64,000 bases of DNA, from positions 18,934,309 to 18,998,308 of the forward strand of contig CM057228.1 in the NCBI GenBank assembly GCA_029891385.1. The letters are read 5' to 3'. A program made the position numbers and the translations under genes. The DNA comes from Erythroxylum novogranatense (Eukaryota > Streptophyta > Magnoliopsida > Malpighiales > Erythroxylaceae). Of the stretch, positions 46,489 to 59,286 are shown in pieces; positions within the stretch are counted from its first letter, which is position 1; each line of letters opens with the position of its first letter. A model generated the notes under the pieces. It saw nothing but the letters and a program-made list of their open reading frames with translations. It made no database searches and was not told the DNA's origin.

Positions 46489-48087
46489 GTTCCGAAACAT
46501 GTCTCCTTGCCTCTTCATCAAAAGGAAAAGACTGGTAATATTTATAAAATCTATATCGATGATCCTTTGCCCTTTGTTTCAACAATGCACTAACATAGCT
46601 TAAAACTTCAGGTTATCGATATCAACGATATTAAGCTTCATCTACAAAAAAACAAGTATAAGTTAAGTTACTATTTTTGGTAAGTAAAATCTCAATACAT
46701 TTAATCAAATGAATTGAAATATTACCGAAACTTTGTCTAAAACATTTTGGAGCAAGTTGTCTTGCTTCAAATTCCTTTCATGCTAAAGGCAAGGTAATTC
46801 ATTCCTCACAATGACGCCCAACTCACTGGAAAATTTTGCAGATTAAATCTTATCCAAAGGGCGATGTTGCGTGGGGTCAATGGTCACATGCAACATTTAT
46901 CCATTGCAATTTAGCTCCTTTTGTGATACCTCTGCCTCATTTTTTAATGACATTATGTTATTGGAACCTTAAAAAAATTCATAATAAGAAAAACACACTA
47001 AACATGTAATGAGTAATTCCATCATTAATTTAAATATGTTTGGTTAACAATAACATACCTGAAGATCCCTCAGCACTAACTGACGATGTTGGTAAAGGTT
47101 GTTACTGACTGTCTTCATTCGAGGATGCAATTGTTGGTTGTTGAATGATGGAATCGGATTAAGTTGTTGTGGGGGAGGAACTTTTTCGATCGTTGCCACT
47201 AGGGATGGCAGTCGGTTTTCAACCCGATTAATATCCGCACTACCCGACCCAATGGATTTGGATATGGACAGTAAATCGTAAAAACGGATAGATATGAATA
47301 TAGATATGGGTTGAGTCATAAAAAATGGATATGGATATGGGTAGAGTAAAACCCGAAACATGGATACCCATATCCTACTCGTTTTTTATTAACTCTATTT
47401 TTTCTATTTTTTCTTGAATATTTATGGTTAAATATAATAAAATTTTATACGAAGAAACAACTTTAAAATCTCCACTTTACTCCTTAGAACTCACATTTTT
47501 CATCATATTTTATTTTTCTTATAGGATGATAACAATGCAAATGATATGGAGATGGAGTTTTGAATGTTGTAGAATTCATACAAAGACAATTTGAAGCTTT
47601 AGTTATTTCAATCTTTGTTCCAGTTCTAAATTGTGAAAAATGTATGTTGTCTTTGTACTAAATATTATGATTTTTATTATTCCAATTTTATGACTTTTTT
47701 AATACATACAAATCAAAATCTTGACTTATTATTATTAAAGTTATTTTGATTTGGAGCGTTTGCAAAAATCTACTCTTATATTTTTTATTTAGAAGTTATA
47801 TTTTTATGTGTTATACAACCCGATGGATATCCAAAAACCCGAACAACCCAATGGATTTGGATATGGGTAGTAAATCGTAAAAACCGATGGATATGGATAT
47901 GGATATAGGTTGAGTCAGAAAAAATGGATATGGATATGGGTAGAGTAAAACCCGAACCGAACCCTACCCATTGCCATCCCTAGTTGCCACCCTCTTTCTC
48001 TTATTTCTACCAGGTGTCATTATACTGAACAACTAAAACGAAATATGAAGATAACGCTTAAATTTAACTCAAACATCAATATTCCAC
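46489..48087 (-). pseudogene. CACTA second-gene remnant, copy 2 (interrupted by a MITE)
   Basis: Near-identical in sequence and order to 45205-46008, starting with the same GTTCCGAAACATGTCTCC phrase 1284 bp later. The homology ends near 48087. It carries the same blocks (ERNS-type tail, TIDPTQ region, basic N-terminal block) and is split by the 783-bp MITE at 47200-47982. The two copies have accumulated separate substitutions and short indels. Confidence 0.6.
47200..47982. mobile_element. hAT-type MITE (TAGGGATGGCA family)
   Basis: Perfect 11-bp terminal inverted repeats TAGGGATGGCA/TGCCATCCCTA with an 8-bp target duplication GTTGCCAC (47192-47199, 47983-47990). The empty site is preserved in copy 1 of the duplicated gene (about 45908-45915). 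783 bp, non-coding. Two direct repeats of about 115 bp, rich in GGATATGGATATGG, lie near each end (about 47242-47357 and 47831-47957). Ends and duplication length identify the hAT superfamily. Confidence 0.92.
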
Positions 48088-48404
48088 ATGAATATAAGGA
48101 GATTAGTAGTCAAATACTAAACATTCGACATAACATTTGAAATAAACATAAATGAAACATTAAAAATATGTTTCTAATCAATAATCATCGTAAATTAACA
48201 TAAGTTAAACATCAATAACATGAGGCAATTATGAACATAACATTTCAAACAATACAAACAATCTATTTACATTCAATCATCATGATCAAGATTTTGAAAA
48301 TCATCATTATTAAATACATTATCATTGGATTCTTTGTCATTAATATATTCAAGCAAAGTATCATTATTGTCATTTAAGTCATCCTGAGTATAGTCTTCAT
48401 CTGT

Positions 48405-49100
48405 TTATAAGAAAAGATAGGCTTGGACTTCATCTAGTTGAACTATATTGGGATCGACATCACTCCTATAAAATGATGATATATATGCATCTTCTACTGG
48501 AATGCCTTCATTATTAAACTCTAATCCAATTTCTTGATAAACTTCATCTGCATCCTCATCCAGTTGACCAATATCCCTTTCACAAAAATCAAAGACATTC
48601 CTTTGTTGAAACTTTTGAACAACCTTCCAATTGCTACCCAATATAGTATCGTTGACATAGAAAACTTGTTTGACTTGATTTGTAAGGACAAAAGGATCAT
48701 TACCATACCATGTCTTACTAACAATTATGTTAGGCATTCCTGTTTCATTGATAGTCTCCATATAATTCCGAAAATTGTCTAACATCTCATCAATCCCATC
48801 ATCACCATCATCATTCACTTCTCAATCATCTACATCTTTATTGTAACTGTCATCATAAGATGTACCGCTACTTCTACAGCAACTTGCTTCTTTACATTCA
48901 GTAAGATAAATCCATGGAGTATAGAATTTATCTATGTCTCAAATCAGCAAGCGATTATATACCACATCTTGATTTTGGAAGTCGACATTTAAGCCATCGA
49001 TGCATGCACAACGAATACTACATTCATCACCCATTTGATCTTTTATAAATTGCTTGAAACTCTTAACTTCTTCTATATATTCAGTTGACCATTTTCAATA
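48405..49100 (-). pseudogene. CACTA transposase C-terminal (DUF4216-like) remnant
   Basis: The 137-codon open frame at 48405-48818 contains DPFVLTNQVKQVFYVNDTILGSNWKVVQKFQ, the signature of DUF4216 at the C-terminus of TNP2-like CACTA transposases. Upstream on the minus strand (about 48830-49100), in another frame, VKSFKQFIKDQMGDECSIRCACIDG and NQDVVYNRLLI extend the same domain. The core transposase domain expected further upstream is not recognisable. The second-gene remnants lie downstream on the same strand, as in CACTA elements. Confidence 0.65.
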
Positions 49101-50861
49101 AGACATCCAACTCTTATCCATTTAGCTATATAATAAAAGAAGATAACTGAGTTATTACATGCATTTTTCGTTCAATATTACATTAAAAAAACCTATATAA
49201 TTAAGGTACGTGGCATTGTTTACACCTATGAATCAAGAAACAGAGTTCTCGCTATTGCTCTTAGGCTTGTGAAATTTTTCACTGATAAGTCTCATTAGAG
49301 CTGCATCACCAGTTTCTAGCCTATGTATCATCCTATGTTTGTACTATGTTGATTTGTTTCTTGTATTAATTTGTCTGTTCAACTTCTTCTATTAAGTAAT
49401 GTTAGTTCACACGCACCAATTACGTAAACAATATACAATAAAATGAAACGACAATTGACGTATAAAACAATTAATTAACAAACTAATTACTGAGATGATT
49501 ACTACTAATTCGTATTAACAATAATGGTTACTACCAATTCACTTTAACAATAGTTGCAATTTTTTGTCCAACTGATTTTATAACTGGGTTGGATGAGTTA
49601 TCTGAATTGACAGACAATCGTAAACCACTAAGAACAAGGAACAGGAACGATTAATCCTACACCTACTTGAAATAGTTGCTAGTTCTATAAGTATCAATCA
49701 TTTCAATGACTAGTTTTTAGGTATATTCAACTAGTCTTATTCAATTTCCAACAAAATACAAAAAGAGGGCTTTCGTTGAATATACCTGAAGATGCCACAC
49801 AAATTCTTCAGTTTTGGCTCCAATCAAATAAAAGAAGACAACATCTAAAAAAAAACCTATACACAATCACCAACTAATACAAAATTTCTTCTTTTATGGT
49901 AGTATAAAAGCATATTTAAATCATTAAAAAGGATGTTGAAGAATTTGATAAAGTATTTTAAAAGTTAAGAGATTTGTCACATATCAAACAATCATTTTAA
50001 TCTATAGTATATAATCGCAAATCAGTAATTATTTAAGTATTGAAAATATGAATCAAAAATTTTAATACAAGTAGTTTTTATTCAATGATGTACTCATTTA
50101 TCTTTTTAATTATAAATACATGACTAAATATTTTAATAGAAGAAGAGCATTCAAAAGATGCATAAACTTACCGTTCTAATCCTATTAAACCAAAAATCAA
50201 AAACCAATCAATCAAGCAAATCACTATTGAGTATTGACACTTTCCCATACCCTAACTTCACTGTCTAAACATGATAATATGTTGCTATAAACTGACGACA
50301 CTTTTCAACCTTTAAATTCAAAGTTTTTGTTTAATGTTTGGGTGTCTTCGCCATGCGTGATTGTACCCTCCTATCCCTTTTGCCTTTTACATTACCCATA
50401 TTCGAAACTTGGTTTTTAAGATAATAGAAAATATAACATTATAATTTAATTTTAAACATAACTGAACCTTGGTTCTCCGACATCACAAACTCAAAACACT
50501 ATGAGGACTTTTGTCTAACACCTTATGGGCAAGTAATTTTCAACTCTAGAACACAAAAAAATAGTTTGTTTTCCCTTCCTTCAACAACAATGACAAAACT
50601 TTTGCTCCACTCAACCATTATCATCACCAATAAATGCAAACAAATCGACAACAAACTCAAAACATAACACAAAACCATCAGACCAATATCGACTTTAATG
50701 ACACGTTTAAAATTCCAATCAATGGTACTCACCAAATGAAGAGAGCAAGCATATAGAGAAGATTCTTTGCTATTGTCCAAAATAGAGAAGAAGATAGGGT
50801 ATGAAAAATACGTCAGTTTTGAAAAATGAAGGAAAGAAGGAGATGCTAGTCTTCGGGGGGG
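49101..50861. other. No identifiable gene; probable CACTA-derived and AT-rich spacer
   Basis: Both strands are stop-rich. A short minus-strand frame (50523-50780) has no motif. No CACTA terminal sequence could be located with confidence. Confidence 0.5.
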
Positions 50862-51769
50862 AGGAAGAGAGGGAGAAAGCGTCTGTGTTTAAACAGACGG
50901 TAGGATGGCATCATTTAAGGGACCGTTTAATTTTTATCGTCTGGTACGTTTGGCGACGAATCTACATTTTATCACCAAATGTAAAACGTTTGCAACGAAA
51001 ATAAAATAGCGTCACAAATTGTACAACATTAAAGGAAACAAATTCGGATGAAAATATGACATAAAACAAAGATTCAATGCATAAAAGGAATGCATAGTTG
51101 GGCATTTGCCTGTGCTTGTCTCCCATACTGTGCCGATTCGAGATTTTAAGCGAATTTGGGTCATGCATGAAACCATGCATTGGCCAAAACCCTATAATTT
51201 GATATAAAAGGACGTGAACGAAGGCTTATGAGGGAACCAGAATTTAGAAGGTGATTTCAAACATCGATATCACTCTCAAAGGATGATTTTGATCCAAAGA
51301 AGTGTGAAGACATGAGTAATTTATCGAAATATCCATCATAATACAAAATCAAACCTTTGCATCATAAGAATATTCGATAGAAGACAATTAAAGAGATTTA
51401 AAATTATAAACCATTGTTTTTAATTCGTTTTTCTTCCAGTTTATGTTTGATTTCGTGGTCTATCATGTGTAATCAAATATCTTGTTAGTGTTTATGCTAG
51501 ATAAACCCTATGTTAATATTTTAATATGTTTTGATTCTTCTATTAATACAATTTTTATTGATCTATTGAGATTCAATTACGTATTTAATAAATGTTCTAA
51601 TAGACGTGGGAATATTAGAAGTAAGTTGAGAATATTACGTCTTTAATGTATGTAAAGATTGAGAAATCGTATGTTTAAATAGATCTACCGTAATTGAAAA
51701 GAGTTAATTGCAACCCTAGAGATAAGATGACATAAATCTTCTAGATTATGGTCAAACATAATAAAGGGA
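50862..51769. repeat. 908-bp tandem duplication, unit 1
   Basis: From AAGAGAGGGAGAAAGCG to ATAAAGGGA. The same phrases recur exactly 908 bp later. Inside are a GGCGACGA.../...TAGCGTCAC region resembling subterminal repeats of plant CACTA elements (50950-51020), and a TATA-like TTGATATAAAAGG at about 51198. No gene is recognised. The short minus-strand frame 50962-51180 has no motif. Confidence 0.9.
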
Positions 51770-52677
51770 AAGAAGAGAGGGAGAAAGCGTCTATGTTTAA
51801 ACAAACGGTAGGATGGCATCATTTATGGGATCGTTTAATTTTTATCGTCTGGTACGTTTGGCGACGAATCTACATTTTATCACCAAATGTAAAACGTTTG
51901 CTACAAAAATAAAATAGCGTCACAAATTGTACAACATTAAAGGAAACAAATTCGGATGAAAATATGATATAAAACGAAGATTCAACGCATAAAAGGAATG
52001 CATAGTTGGGCATTTGCCTGTGCTCGTCTACCATACTGTGCCGATTCGAGATTTTAAGCGAATTTGGGTCATGCATGAAACCATGCATTGGCCAAAACCC
52101 TATAAATTGATATAAAAGGACGTGAAAGAAGGCTTATGAGGGAACCAAACTTTAGAAGGTGATTTCAAACATCAATATCATTCTCAAAGGATGATTTTGA
52201 TCCAAAGAAGTGTGAAAACATGAGGAATTTATCGAAATATCCATCAGAATACAAAATCAAACCTTTGCATCATAAGAATATTCGATAGAAGACAATTAAA
52301 GAGATTTAAAATTATAAACCATTGTTTTTAATTCGTTGTTCTTCCAGTTTATGTTTGATTTCGTGGTCTATCATGTGTAATCAAATATCTTGTTAGTGTT
52401 TATGCTAGATAAACCCTATGTTAATATTTTAATATGTTTTGATTCTTCTATTAATACAATTTTTATTGATCTATTGAGATTCAATTACTTATTTAATAAA
52501 TGTTCTAATAGGCGTAGGAATATTAGAAGTAAGTTAAGAATATTACGTGTTTAATGTATGTAAAGATTGAGAAATTGTATGTTTAAATAGATATACCGTA
52601 ATTGAAAAGAGTTAATTGCAACCCTAGAGATAAGATGACATAAATCTTCTAGATTATGGTCAAACATAATAAAGGGA
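51770..52677. repeat. 908-bp tandem duplication, unit 2
   Basis: Directly abuts unit 1 and differs by a small number of substitutions with conserved register end to end. It ends at ATAAAGGGA (52677), after which the sequence is unique. Confidence 0.9.
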
Positions 52678-53199
52678 CTCACAAATCAGTAAAGCAATCC
52701 TATAAACTTTAACCTGAGTAATTTGGTTGAAGATCTTATGATTGGTTGTTAGTAGACTCAACGGTAGACATTAACGTACTATATGAATATCCGCGGTCTA
52801 ATAAATCAATAAAATAATTATGTAATAAAAGATCAATTTGTTAAAGGCTTACGGAAATTCAAAACCTAAATATTTTCGTCATCGGTAATTTTCTTTAATT
52901 TTCTAAGTGAATTCTTAATTCTCTATTCAATATCGTTACTATTTTATTTTACTTACTTTAGTTTGATTTTCTTCTATTAAAATTAAAATCAATTTGTTGG
53001 CTAAATAATAAAATAATGGTAACTAATAATATTCATTGTCTTCGTGAGATTGATCGTAATTTACCGGTATTAACTACAACTATATCATGCACTAGCAGTT
53101 AATTCAATATTGAGTAACTTAGAAAATGTCAATCACCATGATTAGTTATCATTTTTGTAGTTATTGCATAAGAAATATATTTTTAAAAAGGATTGACGA
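52678..53199. other. No gene seen; possible retrotransposon LTR end
   Basis: AT-rich. The wording near 53035-53095 ('cttcgtgagattgatcgtaa...') resembles the 3' ends of some plant gypsy LTRs, and together with the upstream TATA-like sites it may be an LTR relic. No PBS is visible. Confidence 0.3.
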
Positions 53200-53810
53200 A
53201 ACATAATCAATGTTATGAATACCGTATCGGACTTGGTACCGGATTGGGCTCTGGGCGGGCAGTGCAGAATCGAATCGATGCAAGGTACGTTCGGGATATT
53301 TTTAAATTTATAAAATAGTCCTAAACTTTTAAAAATTGCAAAATAGTCCATATTGATATATTATACAAGCTATCTTGTATACTTTACGAGTTCTTTATTT
53401 ACATCAACCATACTTTAAAAATCTTAATAATAAATAATAATGACAATTAATTTGAAATAACAATAATTTTAAATATTTTACATATAAATAATAACCACAA
53501 TTAATATAAATAAAGACAATCATCATCATACAATTATAAAACTAAGAATAATACAAAGCATTTAAAATATTACAATCATACAATTTCATCATTATAATAA
53601 ATAATATTACATATTTACATCAAAAGATTCAAAACATCCGATAAAAAGAACAATAACTCATTACAAAAAGGTTGATGACGAATAAGCAATCAAGTAGAAG
53701 TTGAACCTGAAACAAAAATATTACATTTACATTACATACATATAATTTAACATAAACATCAATGATCAAATACAAGTAAAATTAAAGAAGAGGAAAATAA
53801 AACACGAAGT

Positions 53811-54888
53811 TCAATCGTCAAATGGCAGATACCCGCTTGAACTGCACTGACCCCACTGATCATTTGGTACAAAATCCTCATCATTGAGAGGAGCTTCATC
53901 ATCATCATCATTTAAATTTAATGCACCAAATGACATGTCAATGCTTTCCCATCCAAGATCATCTTCCACATTCAAATCACTCACATCAACCAAATTGGGT
54001 TCTTCAGAAACCCAATCCGCCAAAATATCCATATTATCAATCGTGATTGGATCATTTGAAGAACTTGTGCTACTAAGAGTCCTAGTAAACAATTACATTT
54101 AATTATTAAAAAATATAAGAAATTATATAAAATTAATAATGAAAATAATGAAAATAACATACCTTTCCCGAAGCTTTAAATTGTAACGAACAAAAACCAA
54201 GTCATTCAACCTCTTATGCTCCAATCTATTCCTTTTCTTGGAATGGATAAATTCAAATGTGCTCCAGTTTCGTTCACACCCAGTTGCACTCACACATTGA
54301 CTTAAAATTGAATGCAAACTTTCTCAAATCTGGAACACCACATCCGAAAAGATCCCACCAAGCAACTACAAGTTATAAGAAAACAAAAGTAGTGTTATAA
54401 ACAAAATAAAGTGATAAATAAATTTCAACAAATAAGAAATAGGAAATAAGTAATACCTGGAGAAAGAAGTCCTCTTTGTTGAATAGCGGTGACATTCCAA
54501 AATCTCCATAAGAGTACTTATAAGCCTCCATTTGTGTGGTTAAAGCAATTTGCATTGAGTCGTGAGGAACAATTGTTGTAATTGTCAAAAGCATTCCTCT
54601 ACTAACTTCAGCTTGCTTTTCAACATCCAATCTAAAATACACACTGGGATTCAAAAATGCCCCAGCTACAAACAATGGAGAAGAAAGTTGTCTTCTCCTT
54701 CTCTCATTAATGATTGAGATATATGGCTCGTATAAAGAAGGCTTATGTTTCAGATTGGCCTTGATTGATTCCGTTGCTCTCTCCATAGCATCAAAAATAT
54801 AACCCATTGTTGGCTTTTCTTCACTATCACCAACCAAGCACCTCACCAAAGGCTCACAAACCCGGATAACTAATTGAGATGCCACCAA
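53811..54888 (-). pseudogene. hAT transposase, C-terminal half with dimerisation domain
   Basis: Three open blocks on the minus strand. The first is 54373-54888, with MGYIFDAMERATESIKANL. The second is 54123-54317, with the hAT C-terminal dimerisation signature SATGCERNWSTFEFIHSKKRNRLEHKRLNDLVFVRYN. The third is 53811-54092, an acidic tail (LNLNDDDDEAPLNDEDF). The blocks are separated by short AT-rich gaps that look like introns (about 54318-54455 and 54093-54165). The gene belongs to the BED-finger/DUF659-type plant hAT transposases, which cut and paste the element through its inverted repeats. Confidence 0.8.
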
Positions 54889-55573
54889 AATTCCCTATCT
54901 TCGAAGATGATACTACAAACCTCCATTCCGACATTAGACCTAGCATCTTTGAGAGGTTACCCACTTATCACTTGTGAACATTTGCCTTAACTCCTTCCTC
55001 AACAAAAGAAAAGACTGAAGTGATAAGAAATTTGTTGCAAATCTTGTCACAGCAGGGTGGCACAAATTCCTACCATTGGTAAATTCCTTCTCATCAAATT
55101 TAAAACCCATGCACGATTATAAATAAATTTTGTCACCTTTTTGCCTTCTCGCATGGTCTCATCAAAACAGGAAAATACCTAGGATTTCCTATATCCTCCA
55201 AATATTAAGTCAATGCAATATGCAACACAAGGAGTCCAATAAAATGACTTATAGGTATTCGCAACCTCATCCTCGCCGCTTTATAAGCGGAATCATTGTC
55301 GATAATAAACCGAACAATGTTTTCCACCCTACTTCATTCACAACTTGATCAAATATCCCAAACAAATTATCGGCATTTCTAATAAGGCCGGATACATCAA
55401 TCGATTTTAAAACATAGAGCCATTAAAACAATAAACCAAAAATTTATGATAGGCTCTTGTCTCCTATTCGTCCAACCATCACACATAATTGAGCATCCAT
55501 TAATACCCCAATTCGCTCTTCTTTCACCAAATAAGCTCTCATTTCGGACAAAGACAACTCAAAAGTTTACCTC
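54889..55573 (-). pseudogene. hAT transposase central region (DUF659-like), broken
   Basis: In shifting minus-strand frames one can read LKSIDVSGLIRNADNLFGIFDQVVNEVGWK and ATKFIYNRAWVLNLMRRN-like stretches, which match the DUF659 and catalytic region of plant hAT transposases. Several stops and frameshifts interrupt it, so the element cannot make a full transposase. Confidence 0.7.
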
Positions 55574-56242
55574 TTAAGTCATCAACCGATGGCCCTTTGT
55601 ATCTGGACCATAAGAGGCTATGGCATCTATCATAGGTTGATAATAATATGATTGAGAAGCATTAAATGACGAACTCAGTATCATACCACCATCTAGCTCT
55701 TGCCATATCCACATTGTGAGCGCATCTCTTATGCGCATTGCACTACTGAATTGAAGGTTGGGCTCTGGAGTTGTTCGTGGTGCAAAGAAACCAGATGGCT
55801 GCCTTCTTCTCTTCCTCATTTCAGATTCTGCAAGATCCTGAGGCTGAGATTGAAATTGAACACTACCAGTACCACTGCCACTGCCACTACCACTTCCACC
55901 TCTAACATCTCCATAATCACCACGGAAATCGGGAAATGAACTTCCACTACCAATTTCAAGATTCAATCTTCCCCTTCTATCTTTCTCAAATTGTTGTTCC
56001 TCAAGCAATGTTTTCATCTGCCACTTCACATCATGACTTACTTTTTTACATGGTTCCACATCTCCTTTAACTCCAGCTAAATGCCTCTTCAATCGGGTGA
56101 TTCCTCCACCTTTCAAATGCTTGTTACAAAACAAGCAAATTGTATGATTCTTTTGACCAGGAACCACACTAGCATGAGCCCAAGCTGGATCAATGTATCT
56201 TCCTGAACTAGGTTGATCGGGAGTATTTGAACTTCCTTCCAT
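55574..56242 (-). pseudogene. hAT transposase N-terminus with BED-type zinc finger
   Basis: 222 codons from the ATG at 56242. A BED finger lies at about residues 18-66 (WAHA..., CLFCNK, then RLKRHLAG...C), giving a C-X2-C pair and His ligands for DNA binding. A Ser/Gly-rich linker (GGSGSGSGSGTGS) and a basic RKRRRQ patch follow, then the start of the DUF659 part. A good splice acceptor (TTTTTGTGTACAG) ends four bases before the ATG, so an intron lies upstream. The frame ends at a TAA just after HRLMT. Confidence 0.85.
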
Positions 56243-56309
56243 TTATCTGTACACAAAAATAAATAACACATAATTTCAGTACATAATGACAATATGCATA
56301 AAGCTAACA

Positions 56310-58660
56310 ATTCAAAACATTCAATTCAATTCAATTCAATTCCAATCCAATTCAATTCAATTCAATTCAATTCAATCCAATCAAATTCAATTCAATTCAA
56401 TTCAATTCAATCTAATCCAATTCAATTCAATCCAATCCAATCCAATTCAATTAAATTCAATCCAATTCAATTCCAATCCATTCCAATTCAATTAAATTCA
56501 ATCTAATCCATTCCAATCTAATCCAATCCAATCCAATTCAATCCAATCAAATTCAATCCAATCCAGTCCAGTTCAATCTAATCCAATTCAATCCAATTAT
56601 ATCCAATCCAATCTAATCCAATTCAATCCAATCCAATTCAATTCCAATTCAATTCATTCCATTCAATTCCAATTCAATTCAATGCAATTCCATTCCAATT
56701 CAATTCAATTCAATTCAAATCCAATTCAATTCAGTTCAAAACAATTCAATTCAAAACAATTCAATTCAATCCAATCCAATCCAATCCAATCTAATCCAAT
56801 TCAATCCAATTCAATCCAATCCAATCTAATCCAATTCAATTCAATCCAATCCAATTCCAATTCAATTCATTCCATTCAATTCCAATTCAATTCAATGCAA
56901 TTCCATTCCAATTCAATTCAATTCAATTCAAATCCAATTCAATTCAATTCAATTCAATTCAATCAAATCCAATCCAATCAAATTCAATTCAATAAAATTC
57001 AATTAAATCAAATTCAATTCAATCCAATCCAATTCAATCCAATCCAATCCAATCCAATCAAATCCAATCCATTCCAATTCAATCTAATCCAATTCAATCA
57101 AATTCAATCCAATCCAATTCAATCCAATCCAATTCAATCCAATCAAATTCAATCCAATCCAATCTAATCCAATTCAATCCAATTATATCCAATCCAATCT
57201 AATCCAATTCAATTCAATCCAATCCAATTCCAATTTAATTCATTCCATTCAATTCCAATTCAACTCAATGCAATTCCATTCCAATTCAATTCAATTCAAT
57301 TCAAATCCAATTCAATTCAATTCAAAACAATTCAATTCAATCCAATCCAATCCAATCCAATCCAATCCAATCTAATCCAATTCAATTCAATTCAATCCAA
57401 TCCAATCTAATCCAATCCAATTCAATCCAATCCAATTCCAATTCAATTCATTCCATTCAATTCCAATTCAATTCAATGCAATTCCATTCCAATTCAATTC
57501 AATTCAATTCAAATCCAATTCAATTCAATTCAAAACAATTCAATTCAATCCAATCCAATCCAATCCAATCCAATTCAATCCAATTCAATTCAATCCAATC
57601 CAATCTAATCCAATTCAATCCAATTCAATTCAATTCAATCCAATTCAATTCAAAACAATTCAATTCAATTCAAAACAATCTAATTCAATTCAATTCCAAT
57701 CCAATCCAATTCAATTCAATCCAATCCAATCCAATTCAATTCAATCTAATCCAATCCAATTCAATTCAATCAAATTCAATTCAATCCAATCCAATCCAAT
57801 CCAATCCAATCCAATCCAATCCAATCCAATTCAATCCAATCCAATCCAATTCAATTCAATCAAATTCAATTCAATCCAATCCAATCCAATTCAATTCAAT
57901 TCAATCCAATTCAATTCAAAACAATTCAATTCAATTCAAAATAATCCAATTCAATTCAATTCAATTCCAATCCAATCCAATTCAATCCAATCCAATCCAA
58001 TCCAATCCAATCCAATTCAATTCAATTCAATCAAATTCAATTCAATCCAATCTAATCTAATACAATTCAATCCAATTCAATTCAATCCAATCCAATTCCA
58101 ATTCCATTCATTCCATTCAATTCCAATTCAATTCAATGCAATTCCATTCCAATTCAATTCAATTCAAATCCAATTCAATTCAATTCAAAACAATTCAATC
58201 CAATCCAATCCAATCCAATCCAATCCAATTCAATTCAATTCAACTCAACTTAATTCAATTCAATCCAATTCAATCCAATCCAATCCATTCAATTCAATTC
58301 AATTCCATTCAATTCAATTCCAACAATTCTCAATTCTAACAATTTCAAAACATTCATAATTCCATTTCCAAACAATCCATTCCCAACAATTTTCAATCCT
58401 AACAATTGCAAAACATTCATAATTCCATTTCCATTTAATCCATTCCCAACAATTTCTAATCATAACAATTACAAAATATTCATAATTTCATTTCCATTCA
58501 TTCTATTGACAATTCAATTCAAATCCATTCCATTACAATTCAATTCAAATCCAATTCATAATTTACATTCCAATTTAATTCAATTCAATTCCAATTCAAT
58601 TCAAATCCATTTTAATTCAATTCAATTCCAATTCTCAAATACCCAAATTTATACTTAACT
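56310..58660. repeat. Pentanucleotide array (TTCAA/TCCAA)n with higher-order units
   Basis: More than 2 kb composed of mixed 5-bp words, mainly TTCAA and TCCAA, fading into degenerate copies after 58330. A marked phrase around 'caatgcaattccattcc' recurs with ATG at 56682, 56895, 57268, 57476 and 58136, showing higher-order units (spacings 213, 373, 208, 660). The plus strand has no stop in these words, so it shows long I-Q-F-N-S frames (up to 194 codons) that are not genes. The array sits in the presumed leader intron of the hAT transposase. Confidence 0.95.
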
Positions 58661-59286
58661 AATTATTTATCAAAATTCAATACCTAAATATAAAAATGAA
58701 TTACCATATAACAAATATTAACAATATGTCAATTAATGATTTAAGTTTTTTCAATTTCTTGATTTTGATTATTAATTGTACAAACTTACATTCAATTATT
58801 TATTTCACATTTAATTATCAATTTTACAATTAAAATTAGGTTTAAATGTTAATTTGATTTTGATTATCAAATTATCAAACTCAATCTCAAATTCAATTGC
58901 ACAAATTAAAATTAAATATCATTCATCCACAATTCAACAATTCAATCACAATTACCATTCTAAATTTATTTTCTAATGGGACATTCGGATCAATTCAATG
59001 CCAAAATCCAAAATCAACTTCTATAATCCAAAATGCCAAAAACTAAAATACAAAATGCCAAGTTCAACATTTCAACCAAAATCACCTTCACCATTTACAT
59101 TTTACACAACTTCACTTCAACGGTTCAACACTTCAACCCAAATCCATCATCAATTCATCATCGGTATCCAACGCAAAAACAGAATCAATTTCCAACAACC
59201 ACAAATCCATCGTCATCCAATTGTTTACCACAAATCTACCAACATCCAACAACCAACACAATGACAGAAGCAATTAATGTCAAAAA
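58661..59286. other. AT-rich part of the hAT element, presumed leader intron; no gene seen
   Basis: Stop-rich on the minus strand. The plus-strand frames (58998-59293) are low-complexity and carry no motif. Confidence 0.55.

Noticed and set aside
50946..52110. CACTA element termini in the 908-bp repeats
   Set aside because: The GCGACGA/TAGCGTCAC words resemble CACTA subterminal repeats, but no CACTA terminal inverted repeat or 3-bp target duplication could be found, so no element boundary is called.
56286..58339. Long plus-strand open frames encoding I-Q-F-N-S repeats (up to 194 codons)
   Set aside because: They are the translation of a 5-bp repeat whose words contain no plus-strand stop; the ATGs come from one variant phrase of the array. 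No gene features.
56310..58660. CRISPR-like or telomere-like array
   Set aside because: Units are 5 bp with no spacers, and the words differ from the plant telomere repeat TTTAGGG; it is a simple-sequence satellite within a transposon.
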